From: Dyadobacter endophyticus
GTDB taxonomy: Bacteria > Bacteroidota > Bacteroidia > Cytophagales > Spirosomataceae
Assembly: GCF_014641595.1 (NCBI RefSeq)
Contig: NZ_BMIA01000004.1
Span: 372,001 to 436,000 of the forward strand
Direction: 5' to 3'
DNA length: 64,000 nt
Below, one piece after another: positions 27,801-35,313 of this stretch. Below the pieces are notes generated by a model. The model ran no database searches. It was not told where the DNA came from and was given only the letters and a program-made list of their open reading frames with translations. Made by a program: the position numbers and the translations under genes. Every line of letters begins with the position of its first letter. The stretch's first letter is position 1.

Positions 27801-28347
27801 GATGGCACCAGGCCGGGTTAGCGCCGGTTACGTACATGACATCGGCCGCCTCGATGTCGTCGTAGCAAACAGGAACGCTATCCTCGCCCAGTGACAACTT
27901 GTAACCCACCACCGCCGAGCTCATGCACAAGCGGGAGTTGGTGTCGATATTGTTGGACCCGATGAAACCTTTGATCAACTTGTTTACAAGGTAGTACTCT
28001 TCCGTGAGGCATTGGCCGGAGACATAGAACGCTACCGAATCGGGTCCAAATTTTTTGATTAATGTGTTAAAAACGGCGGCTGTACGTTCCAAAGCCTCGT
28101 CCCAGGTCGCGCGCTGCAAAGGCATCGAGCGGTTGAGGCGCACCTGCGGGTAAAGCAGCCTGTCCGACTGATCCATCACCGTGTAATGCAGGTTCATGCC
28201 CTTCGAGCACAGCATTCCCTTATTCGAAGGATGTTCCTTATCCCCTTCAAGGCTTAGCTGGCCGTTGCTCTCTTTCGTCACCACGACCCCGCAGCCTACG
28301 CCGCAGTAACAGCAGGTCGATTTGTAGGAATTGGGGGTCGGTTTCAT
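24805..28347 (-). CDS. nasA: Assimilatory nitrate reductase fused to NADH-dependent flavoprotein and BFD domain
   Basis: 1180 residues. Residues 1 to about 690 are a molybdopterin nitrate reductase: 4Fe-4S ligands C12, C15, C19 and C47, then the molybdopterin domain (TNSRLCMSSAV, IGRPGNGPFSLTGQPNAMGG) and the dinucleotide-binding C-terminal domain (LTSGRIRDQWHTMTKTGRV). From about 705 an NAD(P)H/FAD oxidoreductase follows (IIIIGAGSAGLGF, then VIVGGGILGLELA). A 2Fe-2S BFD domain ends it (VCSCNNVGQGNLEKAI ... TGAGTGCGSC). This joins NasA to a NirB/NasB-like electron module in one chain, so electrons can flow from NADH to nitrate within one protein. It follows narK and a REP-like hairpin. Confidence 0.93.
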   Translation of the reverse strand: MKPTPNSYKSTCCYCGVGCGVVVTKESNGQLSLEGDKEHPSNKGMLCSKGMNLHYTVMDQSDRLLYPQVRLNRSMPLQRATWDEALERTAAVFNTLIKKFGPDSVAFYVSGQCLTEEYYLVNKLIKGFIGSNNIDTNSRLCMSSAVVGYKLSLGEDSVPVCYDDIEAADVMYVTGANPAWCHPIIWRRVEAHKTANPGVKIICVDPRVTDTARSADLHLQIRPGTDIVLNNAIGRLLIENNYLDERFIADHTDGFDLFRLQVMQRTLAEAADICGIPSANIALAAEWIGRSKGFLSFWTMGLNQSVIGVNKNLSLINLHLITGKIGRPGNGPFSLTGQPNAMGGRETGGLANILPGHREVVNAEHREEIEKFWNTPVRIADKPGLTATEMFEALADDKLKAIWIINTNPLVSMPDMNAVESALKKSRFVVVQDVSNRADTVHFADVVLPAAAWLEKDGSMTNAERRITYLPKVLDAPGEALPDSEILWRFAQKMGFEKAFNYKTTSEVYDEYVKVTAGTTIDVTGVSHKLLKEKRSVQWPLSSLDGARSTDVRQPGTKRLFTDHQFYTPNKRAKIHGVPDENTSEPTDHQFPLVLTSGRIRDQWHTMTKTGRVAKLNKHIPQPFLQIHPEDARERGILEGNLVTVSSRRGEVRVKAQISEDVRKGLCFLPMHWGKILGSNLVRANNLTSSLVDPKSKEPDFKFSAIQVSLHEKPAEKIIIIGAGSAGLGFINSYRQLNADDDIHVFSKEIYPFYNRVMLPDYISGSQTWEQLVKLREDQFAENRITVHKGVSIEHIDRKHKTVIDSNGTEHHYDKLILGMGSKAFMPKGVPDLPGIFNMRSRLDADSLLPFLKQPEPHAVIVGGGILGLELAASFREMDVKVTVIQRSGRFMERQLDPLASELLYQELLDRGIECYFNDEVATFSGSDTVEGIRLRSGRKIDCQVVVLAIGTVPTIELAQTAGLDCKRGVVVNDYMQTSDPDIYSAGEIAEWNGQMWGITLAAEQQAEVIANYLAGDISQPYRGSTSMNILKMEGLQLCSIGMTDAPANDPAYEQIVFIDKSKRYYKKCIVHRDKLVGAILIGDKNEFLEFRDLIANGVELSEKRLQLLRASQQVDPMIGKLVCSCNNVGQGNLEKAITGGCSDFQNLCQTTGAGTGCGSCRPEVRSILEKALEANLVAS

Positions 28348-28369
28348 GGTTGGTCTTTTTTGGGTGGAT

Positions 28370-28389
28370 CCCCAGGTTAAAACCTGGGG
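28370..28389. repeat. REP-like palindrome between narK and nasA
   Basis: A perfect inverted repeat, CCCCAGGTT at 28370-28378 and AACCTGGGG at 28381-28389, separated by AA. It is of the same kind as the hairpins at 34776-34842 and 35284-35303. It lies in the 109-base gap between two genes of one leftward operon and could weaken or stabilise the transcript there. Confidence 0.7.
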
Positions 28390-28456
28390 TTATGGGAATG
28401 ATTCTGCAATCCATTTACGTTGGTTTCAACTAACGGAAACGGCCCGGAAGATGCCA

Positions 28457-29767
28457 TTATGCCTCGACGGCTTCCAATTGGCCGGTCTCTGCTGTAATGG
28501 CTTGTGTTTTTTCAAAATTGATCAATGCAACAATTGCAGCGATGCATGCAATGGCTACGCCGATGTACATGAATGCCTGCGAGTAGGTAATAGTGGTCGA
28601 TTTGAACAGAAAGCCCGCGAGTACCGCGCCTACATTACCTCCCGCACCCACGATACCGCTTACCGAACCGATCGCCTTTTGATTAATAAAAGGAACAATA
28701 GCGTAAGTGGCACCATTCGCCATTTTCAGGAACATTGCAAAGCAGAGCATGGTGATCACCGCGCCTACAATGCTGCCACTTTGCGCGAACAATGCAATGC
28801 CGATGCCTTCCAGCACGAGCAGCAATGCCAGCAGGCGACCTTTGCCCAACATTCCCCATTTGTTACCTACTTTATCAGCCACGATACCCCCAACCGCACG
28901 GGCAAAAATGTTCATAAAGCCGAATGTGCCTGCCAGGATCCCCGCGGTTGCCAGTGAGGTATCGAAGTTTTCAAAGAAATACAATGCAGCTACGTTGTCG
29001 AAAGTGATTTCTATTCCAAAACATGCCCCATAAGCCAGGAATAGCGCCCAGGTGCGTGGATCACGCATTGCGATGCCTAATGTGCCTTTCGCTTTGGCGG
29101 CTTTCGAATTGGACACGGCCAGGTCTTCGAAGTTGCCTGCCGGGGTATCTTTGGTGAAGAAGTAATATACGAATGCGAAGATCAGCAGCGCAGCTCCCGG
29201 GATTACCATTGCAATTCTCCAGGCCGATTCGGGCAGGTAGCCTGCGCCAACGAATGCGGCGAAGATCAATGGCATCACCATGTTGGTGATCCCTCCGCCA
29301 AGGTTACCCCAGCCGCCAGCCACCGCGTTGGCTGTTCCGACGATTTTCTTGTCGAACATCACCGATGTGTGGTATTGTGTCACGACGAATGACGCGCCGA
29401 TCACGCCGATAGCGAGGCGGAACAACAGGAAGCCTTCGTAGGAATCCACCAGGCCGACTGTCATTACCGGAATCGAGCCAAGGCCGAGCAATGCAGTGTA
29501 AGTTTTACGCGGCCCCCAGGTGTCGCAAAGTTTCCCGATCGCGATACGAGCGATGACCGTCGCGGCCACGGAAGCGATGATGATGTTGCCGATCTGTGGT
29601 TTGGTCAAACCCAGGTCGGTTTTAATAACCGTCATCAGCGGGGCCAGTCCGAACCATCCGAAAAAACAAAGGAAGAACGCCATCCAGGTCAGATGGAAGG
29701 TACGCATTTGTACACCCTTGAAGCTGAAAATGTTGAGTTTTTCAAGCGGCTTGTTGGTCGTTTCCAT
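28457..29767 (-). CDS. narK: NarK-type nitrate/nitrite transporter (MFS)
   Basis: 436 residues with about twelve membrane segments. It carries the nitrate signature of the NNP family, AGGWGNLGGGITNMVMP, in the N-terminal half, and a second glycine-rich motif, SGIVGAGGNVGAVLAG, in the C-terminal half. The conserved arginines RIAIGK and TYALLGLGS-like loops fit the major facilitator fold. It should import nitrate, possibly exchanging nitrite, across the inner membrane to feed the fused nitrate reductase encoded next. It sits 38 bases after the porin gene in the same operon. Confidence 0.93.
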   Translation of the reverse strand: METTNKPLEKLNIFSFKGVQMRTFHLTWMAFFLCFFGWFGLAPLMTVIKTDLGLTKPQIGNIIIASVAATVIARIAIGKLCDTWGPRKTYTALLGLGSIPVMTVGLVDSYEGFLLFRLAIGVIGASFVVTQYHTSVMFDKKIVGTANAVAGGWGNLGGGITNMVMPLIFAAFVGAGYLPESAWRIAMVIPGAALLIFAFVYYFFTKDTPAGNFEDLAVSNSKAAKAKGTLGIAMRDPRTWALFLAYGACFGIEITFDNVAALYFFENFDTSLATAGILAGTFGFMNIFARAVGGIVADKVGNKWGMLGKGRLLALLLVLEGIGIALFAQSGSIVGAVITMLCFAMFLKMANGATYAIVPFINQKAIGSVSGIVGAGGNVGAVLAGFLFKSTTITYSQAFMYIGVAIACIAAIVALINFEKTQAITAETGQLEAVEA

Positions 29768-29805
29768 AGTAATAAGAGTTTGAAAGTGATGGTTGTGACA
29801 GAAGC

Positions 29806-31164
29806 TTATTTCAGAAATTCAGGTTTGATATTGATCATCAGGTAAGTCCAGTTGGACATTTTCTGCGGGTTTTTCACGCCCTTCACCTGTGCGAGGCTGT
29901 TGGTGGAGAAAAAAGTGCAATAGCCGCCCTGGAAGCTGATCGTTTTCGTCAGGTTATAGTTGGCGATGATGTCGAGTTCTTCGCCGAAGCTGGACGAAAG
30001 TTTCTGGTTATCAGCCACACGTACTGCTGCTGCGCTTGCGAAATGATGCAGGTCGGTATTGATTGAAAGTTTTTCGGAAGCCTTGATGGTCGTATTAATA
30101 TAAAGGTCCGAAAGTCCGCCCTTGCCGAAGCCATTTGCCGCGTAGAAGTAATCCATTTGCCCCCAAAACTTGTGCGGCGTGCCGTAGAGCGGGTCGAATG
30201 TGTGGTTCTTGGCCGATCCGGTAGCTGTACCGGAGGTGTAGTCAAAGCCGGGACCAATGGAAAATGCACGGCTCATCGCATACAACCCCCGGACAGAATA
30301 CATATAAGCGCTCAGCGAAGCACCGTCTTTGTCTTTTCCGGTTTGATAGAAAGCATTGGCAGTCAGCGTCCAGCTCTTGCCGATTTTTGTTTGCAGGTAA
30401 GGACCGATGGTCACGCGGCTCCGCACGCCGTTGTCCAGCTTTTTAACGCCCGCCGTATCTAACGTATATTTCTGAAAATCATCCTTCACAACGAGAAACG
30501 AGGCATTTCCCTGCTTCAATTTTTTACCTAAATAGAGAAATTGCAGTGACTTATACATCGTCCCGATCCCGTTCGTTCCGGCTGCATACCCTACGGGCAC
30601 ACCGTCATACAAAGTACCGGTTTTGAGCTCACGGTTTTGATTATACGCGACACCTAAATGTGCCGTGAAACCATTGAAACCGTATTTGATCAAAGCCGCA
30701 TCGTGGCGCCGGGCTTGTTGCAGCCAGTCGAGATTGCCGAGTACGCGGCTGTCGTCGTAGAGAAATTCCTGCCGTCCGATCTTCAATGCAAACTCCTTAC
30801 CGAGCTTGGTCTGATTGGTATCGAGCAAGCTGATTTCCCCCCAGGCTTCGTGCAGCATCAGACCGTTCTGTGCCGAGTTGGTAATGCGGTTGTTGGTTGA
30901 GGCGTCCTGCCCCCAAACGCGCACATCCTGCACGGCTACGAAAAACTGTGTCCGGTAACCCTTGTAGCCCGCATTCAGGCGGGTACGCTGGGAAGTGAAA
31001 AAGGCAGGATTTTCGCCTTTGGAAAGCATTGTGCCTTGTCCGTCAAGCAATTCCGTCCGGGTTCGCAATTGCCCCGAAAGGCTGAACTGCGCCATCGTTC
31101 GTGTCGGGGCCAGCAAGCCCGTTCCCGTAATACCCAGCAAAAGGAGGTAAACAGCTTTTCTCAT
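29806..31164 (-). CDS. Outer-membrane beta-barrel porin (alginate-export-like)
   Basis: 452 residues. Signal peptide about 1-25 (LLLLGITGTGLLAPTRTMAQ) and then alternating aromatic/polar strands, starting FSLSGQLRTRTELLDGQGT and ending FQGGYCTFFSTNSL with a final strand. It resembles the alginate-export barrel family, which in Bacteroidota is often found beside nitrate genes. In this operon its probable job is to let nitrate or nitrite through the outer membrane to NarK; that is inferred from context. It lies 38 bases after cobA and before narK. Confidence 0.78.
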   Translation of the reverse strand: MRKAVYLLLLGITGTGLLAPTRTMAQFSLSGQLRTRTELLDGQGTMLSKGENPAFFTSQRTRLNAGYKGYRTQFFVAVQDVRVWGQDASTNNRITNSAQNGLMLHEAWGEISLLDTNQTKLGKEFALKIGRQEFLYDDSRVLGNLDWLQQARRHDAALIKYGFNGFTAHLGVAYNQNRELKTGTLYDGVPVGYAAGTNGIGTMYKSLQFLYLGKKLKQGNASFLVVKDDFQKYTLDTAGVKKLDNGVRSRVTIGPYLQTKIGKSWTLTANAFYQTGKDKDGASLSAYMYSVRGLYAMSRAFSIGPGFDYTSGTATGSAKNHTFDPLYGTPHKFWGQMDYFYAANGFGKGGLSDLYINTTIKASEKLSINTDLHHFASAAAVRVADNQKLSSSFGEELDIIANYNLTKTISFQGGYCTFFSTNSLAQVKGVKNPQKMSNWTYLMINIKPEFLK

Positions 31165-31202
31165 TGTTATTCATGTTTAGGTTGGAGTGAAAGCAAAGCA
31201 GG

Positions 31203-31961
31203 TTAAAATGCCATCTGCATGTTTTGCAGGTATTCTAATGCGTAGGCGGGGCTAAGGGCCACAACTTCGCCCATTACCATAATAGCCGGAGTGCCGATCC
31301 CGTTCTCGCGTACGAGCCGGGGCATCTCCCAAACCTGTCCCACCACACTCTTCTCATCCGGCCGGGTGCCGTTCTGGATCACCGCCATTGGCAAATGGCC
31401 GCGTCCGAAGTGTTTGTATAATGCGCAAATCTCTTCCAGTTTATTCAAACCCATTAACACGATCACCGTAGCCCGTGACTGCGCCGCCAGCCGGAGGTCG
31501 TCCGAAAGCTCGCCGTTCTGCGTTGTGCCCGTGATCACCCAGAAACTTTCGCTCACACCGCGGCGCGTAACAGGTACGCCAAGTGAAGCGGGCACTGAGA
31601 TGCTGCTGGAAATACCCGGTACTATTGCGCAAGGGATGTCGTGGTCCTGTGCATATTCGATCTCCTCATGCCCGCGGCCGAACACGAACGGGTCGCCGCC
31701 TTTGAGCCTTACAACATGACCGCGCTTGCGGGCGAGGCGGACGATCAGGCCGTTGATCTCGTCCTGTGAGAAGGAAGGGTTGCCCACTTTCTTGCCTACA
31801 TACATCTTCAATGCGTGGGCTGGCGCAAAATCCAGGAACGCCGCATTGGCGAGTTCGTCGTAGAGTACCACGTCCGCAGTCTGCAATGCACGCATTCCTT
31901 TCAGTGTGATCAGTTCGCTATCTCCGGGGCCGGCTCCTACCAATGTCAGTTTCGCTTCCAT
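31203..31961 (-). CDS. cobA: Uroporphyrinogen-III C-methyltransferase
   Basis: 252 residues, cytoplasmic. It has the SAM-dependent tetrapyrrole methylase motifs LVGAGPGDSELITLKG, YVGKKVGNPSFSQDEIN, VRLKGGDPFVFGRG and the core VPGISSSISVPASLGVPVTR. It methylates uroporphyrinogen III twice to precorrin-2, the branch point to siroheme. Siroheme is the cofactor of the nitrite reductase NirB encoded divergently, which explains its place as first gene of the leftward nitrate operon. A CysG-type dehydrogenase/ferrochelatase is not in the window. The start ATG at 31961 directly follows the intergenic control region. Confidence 0.95.
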   Translation of the reverse strand: MEAKLTLVGAGPGDSELITLKGMRALQTADVVLYDELANAAFLDFAPAHALKMYVGKKVGNPSFSQDEINGLIVRLARKRGHVVRLKGGDPFVFGRGHEEIEYAQDHDIPCAIVPGISSSISVPASLGVPVTRRGVSESFWVITGTTQNGELSDDLRLAAQSRATVIVLMGLNKLEEICALYKHFGRGHLPMAVIQNGTRPDEKSVVGQVWEMPRLVRENGIGTPAIMVMGEVVALSPAYALEYLQNMQMAF

Positions 31962-32236
31962 CTCTTATATATAATAGAGTGAATATTGGAAATGTACTAT
32001 ATATAGTATTTTGTAACTATATCGATTACTGGTTCAAATTTACTAGTCAAATTTTATAAAACAATCATTTTGCCAAAATTTATGTTTGTTTTTAACCATA
32101 GTTGCGAATAAAAAGTTAGGAAATCCAAAAAACACGATTTACTTTTGACTTATCGAAAAAGTAATGATACACACATAATATTAAAATAGTGCAACAAAAT
32201 AATTATGTTTTCACAAATCAATAGTTATTAATTACT
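31962..32236. promoter_or_regulatory. Divergent control region of the nitrate operons with a 14-bp palindrome
   Basis: These 275 AT-rich bases separate cobA (leftward) from nirB (rightward). They hold a perfect palindrome TACTATATATAGTA at 31995-32008. A second imperfect inverted repeat, CTCT...AGAG, spans 31962-31979 close to the cobA start. Both are placed to act on the leftward promoter and could serve both. No clear -33/-7 pair was found. The likely binder is the NarL-like regulator encoded at 36770 or a nitrogen regulator; this is inference. Confidence 0.5.
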
Positions 32237-34753
32237 ATGAAAGCTGTTTCAAACACCCGGATCGTCGTAGTTGGCAATGGTATGGTGGGCTACAAATTCT
32301 GTGAAAAGCTCCTCTCGAAAAAAAAAGATGGACAGGATTTTACCATCACTGTATTTGGCGAAGAGCCTCGTGCTGCCTACGATAGAGTACATTTGAGCGA
32401 GTTTTTTGCAGGCAAGACGGCAGATGACCTTTCTATGGCCGGCATCGACTGGTATGCCGAGAACGGGATACGGTTGTTTTTGTCCGATCCGGTGGTGGAC
32501 ATTGACCGGGAGGAGAAACTGGTGCGTTCACATCATGGACATATAGTGTATTATGACTACCTTGTCATGGCAACCGGTTCCGGAGCCTTTGTTCCGTCGA
32601 TCCCGGGTGTTGAAAAGGACGGAGTATTTGTATACCGCACGATCGAGGACCTGGAACTGATCCAGTCGTATGCCAAAAAGGCGAGAAGAGGTGCGGTGAT
32701 CGGTGGTGGTTTGCTGGGTCTTGAAGCGGCAAAGGCGCTGCTGGACTTAGGTTTGGAAGAGGCACATGTCGTTGAATTCGCTCCAAGGCTCATGCCAAGG
32801 CAGATCGACGATGCCGGTTCGCGCATGCTGCAAAGCCAGCTCGAATCACTCGGTTTACATATACACCTTTCAAAAAGCACACAGGAAATCAAAGGCGACG
32901 ATTGCATTGAAGGAATGCAGTTCGCGGATAATACCTTCCTTGAAGTAGATATGCTGGTGATCTCCGCGGGTATCCGCCCGCGTGACGAAGTTGCGAAAAT
33001 CGCCGGCCTCGAAACACACCCGCGCGGTGGTATTGTAGTTAATAATCAGTTGCAGACCTCCGATCCTTTCATTTTCGCGATCGGTGAATGTGCATTGGCC
33101 CACCATATGATCTACGGGCTGATAGCGCCGGGCTATGAAATGGCCGACGTGGTGGCTACCATGTTGACGGGTGGCGAAAAGGAGTTTCTTCCTTACGACA
33201 TGTCGACCAAACTGAAACTGATCGGGACCGACGTCGCGAGCTTCGGCGATCCGTTTGTGGAAGAGCCGGCTTGCAGGACGATCCGTTACGAAAACAAAGC
33301 CAAAGGCATTTACAAACGCATTAACGTAAGCACCGACGGTAAAACGTTGCTCGGTGGAATACTGGTAGGAGAAGCAGAGCAGTACAATATGCTCCTCCAA
33401 ACCTGCAAAAATAAAACCATTCTGCCGCCCGACTCCGAAGATCTGATCCTGGGCTCCCGCGGGGGCGAGGAAGCGGGTGCGGGCGTGATGAGCCTGCCCG
33501 ACGACGCGCTCATATGCTCATGCGAGGCCGTTACCAAGGGGATGATCTGCCATGAAGTAGGCGAAAACGGCCATCAGACTGTGGATGCATTGAAGAAATG
33601 CTGTAAAGCCGGTACCGGCTGTGGCGGTTGTATCCCGATGGTGAAGGACCTTATCACGGGTGTGTTAAAGGAAAAAGGCGTTTATGTGCGGAACGTTGTT
33701 TGCGAGCATTTCGACTATTCGCGCCAGGAACTGATGGATCTTGTTAAAATGAATGGGCTGAAAACCTACGGCGCCGTGCTCGATCATCATGGCAAAGGCG
33801 ATGGTTGCGAAATCTGCAAGCCGGTGGTAGCCTCGGTACTGGCCAGCCTTTGGAATGAAAATATTCTTGAAAAAGACCGTGCGGTAGTGCAGGATTCGAA
33901 TGACCGTTACCTGGCCAACATCCAGAAGGGCGGTACCTATTCGGTGGTTCCGCGGATTCCGGGCGGAGAAATCACGCCCGAAAAGCTGATCGTGATCGGT
34001 CAGGTGGCTCAGAAATATGGATTATACACTAAAATCACCGGCGGCCAGCGCATCGACTTGTTCGGCGCCCACCTGGGCGACTTGCCGGATATATGGGAAG
34101 AACTGATCGACGCGGGCTTTGAAAGCGGCCACGCTTACGGCAAATCGTTGAGAACGGTGAAAAGCTGCGTGGGTTCTACCTGGTGTCGATTTGGGGTGCA
34201 GGACTCGGTGTCTTTTGCGATTGAAGTCGAAGACCGCTACAAAGGGCTGCGCTCCCCTCATAAATTGAAATCGGCGGTATCCGGCTGCGTGCGCGAATGT
34301 GCGGAGGCGCAAAGTAAAGACTTCGGCATTATCGCTACCGACAAAGGCTGGAACCTGTTTGTGTGCGGCAATGGCGGCGCCAAACCGCAGCATGCCCAAC
34401 TTCTGGCGAGCGATGTAGACAAAGAAACTTGCCTCCGCCTGATCGACCGTTTTCTGATGTTTTACATTAAAACGGCTGATCCTCTGACACGTACTGCTAC
34501 CTGGCTGAACAAAATGGAGGGGGGGATGAACTACCTGAAAGCCGTGGTTGTGGACGATGTGCTCGGCATCGCCGAAGAACTCGAACGCGACATGCAAAAC
34601 CTCATCGACGTATACAAATGCGAGTGGCGCGAAGTGGTCGAAAGTCCTGAACTGCGCAAGCGATTCACCCATTTCGTGAACACGCCGATCAAAGACCCAA
34701 GCATCACATTCGCAGAGATGCGCGAGCAGAAAAAGGCGACGGAGTGGGCGTAA
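32237..34753 (+). CDS. nirB: Nitrite reductase (NADH) large subunit
   Basis: 838 residues, cytoplasmic. FAD/NADH domain 1 to about 400 (IVVVGNGMVGYKFCEKLL, AVIGGGLLGLEAAKALLDLG). Then two BFD-type regions: ICSCEAVTKGMICHEVG with CCKAGTGCGGC, and a degenerate second one ending GDGCEICKP. The siroheme domain follows, with the ferredoxin-like part IPGGEITPEKLIVIGQVAQK and the cluster cysteines in SCVGSTWCRFG and SGCVRECAEAQ. It reduces nitrite to ammonium with six electrons from NADH. It is the first gene of the rightward operon with nirD, and its siroheme would come from the divergent cobA pathway. Confidence 0.96.
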   Translation: MKAVSNTRIVVVGNGMVGYKFCEKLLSKKKDGQDFTITVFGEEPRAAYDRVHLSEFFAGKTADDLSMAGIDWYAENGIRLFLSDPVVDIDREEKLVRSHHGHIVYYDYLVMATGSGAFVPSIPGVEKDGVFVYRTIEDLELIQSYAKKARRGAVIGGGLLGLEAAKALLDLGLEEAHVVEFAPRLMPRQIDDAGSRMLQSQLESLGLHIHLSKSTQEIKGDDCIEGMQFADNTFLEVDMLVISAGIRPRDEVAKIAGLETHPRGGIVVNNQLQTSDPFIFAIGECALAHHMIYGLIAPGYEMADVVATMLTGGEKEFLPYDMSTKLKLIGTDVASFGDPFVEEPACRTIRYENKAKGIYKRINVSTDGKTLLGGILVGEAEQYNMLLQTCKNKTILPPDSEDLILGSRGGEEAGAGVMSLPDDALICSCEAVTKGMICHEVGENGHQTVDALKKCCKAGTGCGGCIPMVKDLITGVLKEKGVYVRNVVCEHFDYSRQELMDLVKMNGLKTYGAVLDHHGKGDGCEICKPVVASVLASLWNENILEKDRAVVQDSNDRYLANIQKGGTYSVVPRIPGGEITPEKLIVIGQVAQKYGLYTKITGGQRIDLFGAHLGDLPDIWEELIDAGFESGHAYGKSLRTVKSCVGSTWCRFGVQDSVSFAIEVEDRYKGLRSPHKLKSAVSGCVRECAEAQSKDFGIIATDKGWNLFVCGNGGAKPQHAQLLASDVDKETCLRLIDRFLMFYIKTADPLTRTATWLNKMEGGMNYLKAVVVDDVLGIAEELERDMQNLIDVYKCEWREVVESPELRKRFTHFVNTPIKDPSITFAEMREQKKATEWA

Positions 34754-34775
34754 GGCCGTATTGCGTTTCAGTACC

Positions 34776-34842
34776 ACCCCAGGGTTGAAACCCTGGGGTA
34801 TATAACTACTATTATTTCAACTCCGGGCTTCAGCCTGGGGAG
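34776..34842. repeat. REP-like palindrome pair between nirB and nirD
   Basis: The first hairpin is perfect: CCCCAGGGTT at 34777-34786 and AACCCTGGGG at 34789-34798 with a GA loop, flanked by one further A-T pair. The second, at 34821-34842, is imperfect (CTCC and GGCT pairing with AGCC and GGAG). The pair fills most of the 114-base gap between nirB and nirD. Confidence 0.7.
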
Positions 34843-34867
34843 GCACAACGATCAACCTTACAGACAG

Positions 34868-35221
34868 ATGGAAACGATCACCGACACAATCAATGCAGTA
34901 ACCTGGCACATGGCGTGCTATGTCGACGACATCCCGGAAGATGGCGGAGGCTGCGCATTCATCAGTGGTAAACAAATCGCAATATTTAACTTTTCAAGAA
35001 GGGGCGAGTGGTATGCTACCGACAACCAATGCCCGCACCGCCAGCAGATGGCAATTTCGCGGGGAATGATCGGCAGTCAGGGAGAAGAACCGAAAGTAGC
35101 TTGTCCTTTTCATAAAAAAACCTTTTCATTGCAAACCGGACAGTGCCTGAACGACGACGAATACCGGATCAACACTTTCCCGGTGATGGTCAAAGAGAAC
35201 CGCGTCTACATCGGCTTGTAG
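34868..35221 (+). CDS. nirD: Nitrite reductase small subunit, Rieske type
   Basis: 117 residues with the NirD fold. Both Rieske motifs are intact: C-P-H in QCPHRQQMA and C-P-F-H in ACPFHKKTF, so it should hold a 2Fe-2S cluster; some NirD proteins have lost these ligands. It pairs with NirB to form the NADH nitrite reductase. The gene is separated from nirB by 114 bases with two hairpins, and from the sensor kinase downstream by a further hairpin cluster. Confidence 0.93.
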   Translation: METITDTINAVTWHMACYVDDIPEDGGGCAFISGKQIAIFNFSRRGEWYATDNQCPHRQQMAISRGMIGSQGEEPKVACPFHKKTFSLQTGQCLNDDEYRINTFPVMVKENRVYIGL

Positions 35222-35247
35222 TCGTCCCGGCCCGTTAAAGGGACATA

Positions 35248-35303
35248 GACGGCAGCGCCGTCCGGTCACAGACCGATCATTAACCCAGGGTTTCACCCCT
35301 GGG
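35248..35303. repeat. REP-like hairpins between nirD and the nitrate sensor gene
   Basis: Two inverted repeats: GACGGC (35248-35253) and GCCGTC (35257-35262) around a 3-base loop, and CCCAGGG (35284-35290) with CCCTGGG (35297-35303). The second has the same arms as the hairpin at 34777 and the one at 28370. It ends ten bases before the sensor kinase start, so it may also affect translation. Confidence 0.65.
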
Positions 35304-35313
35304 CTGGTACCAT

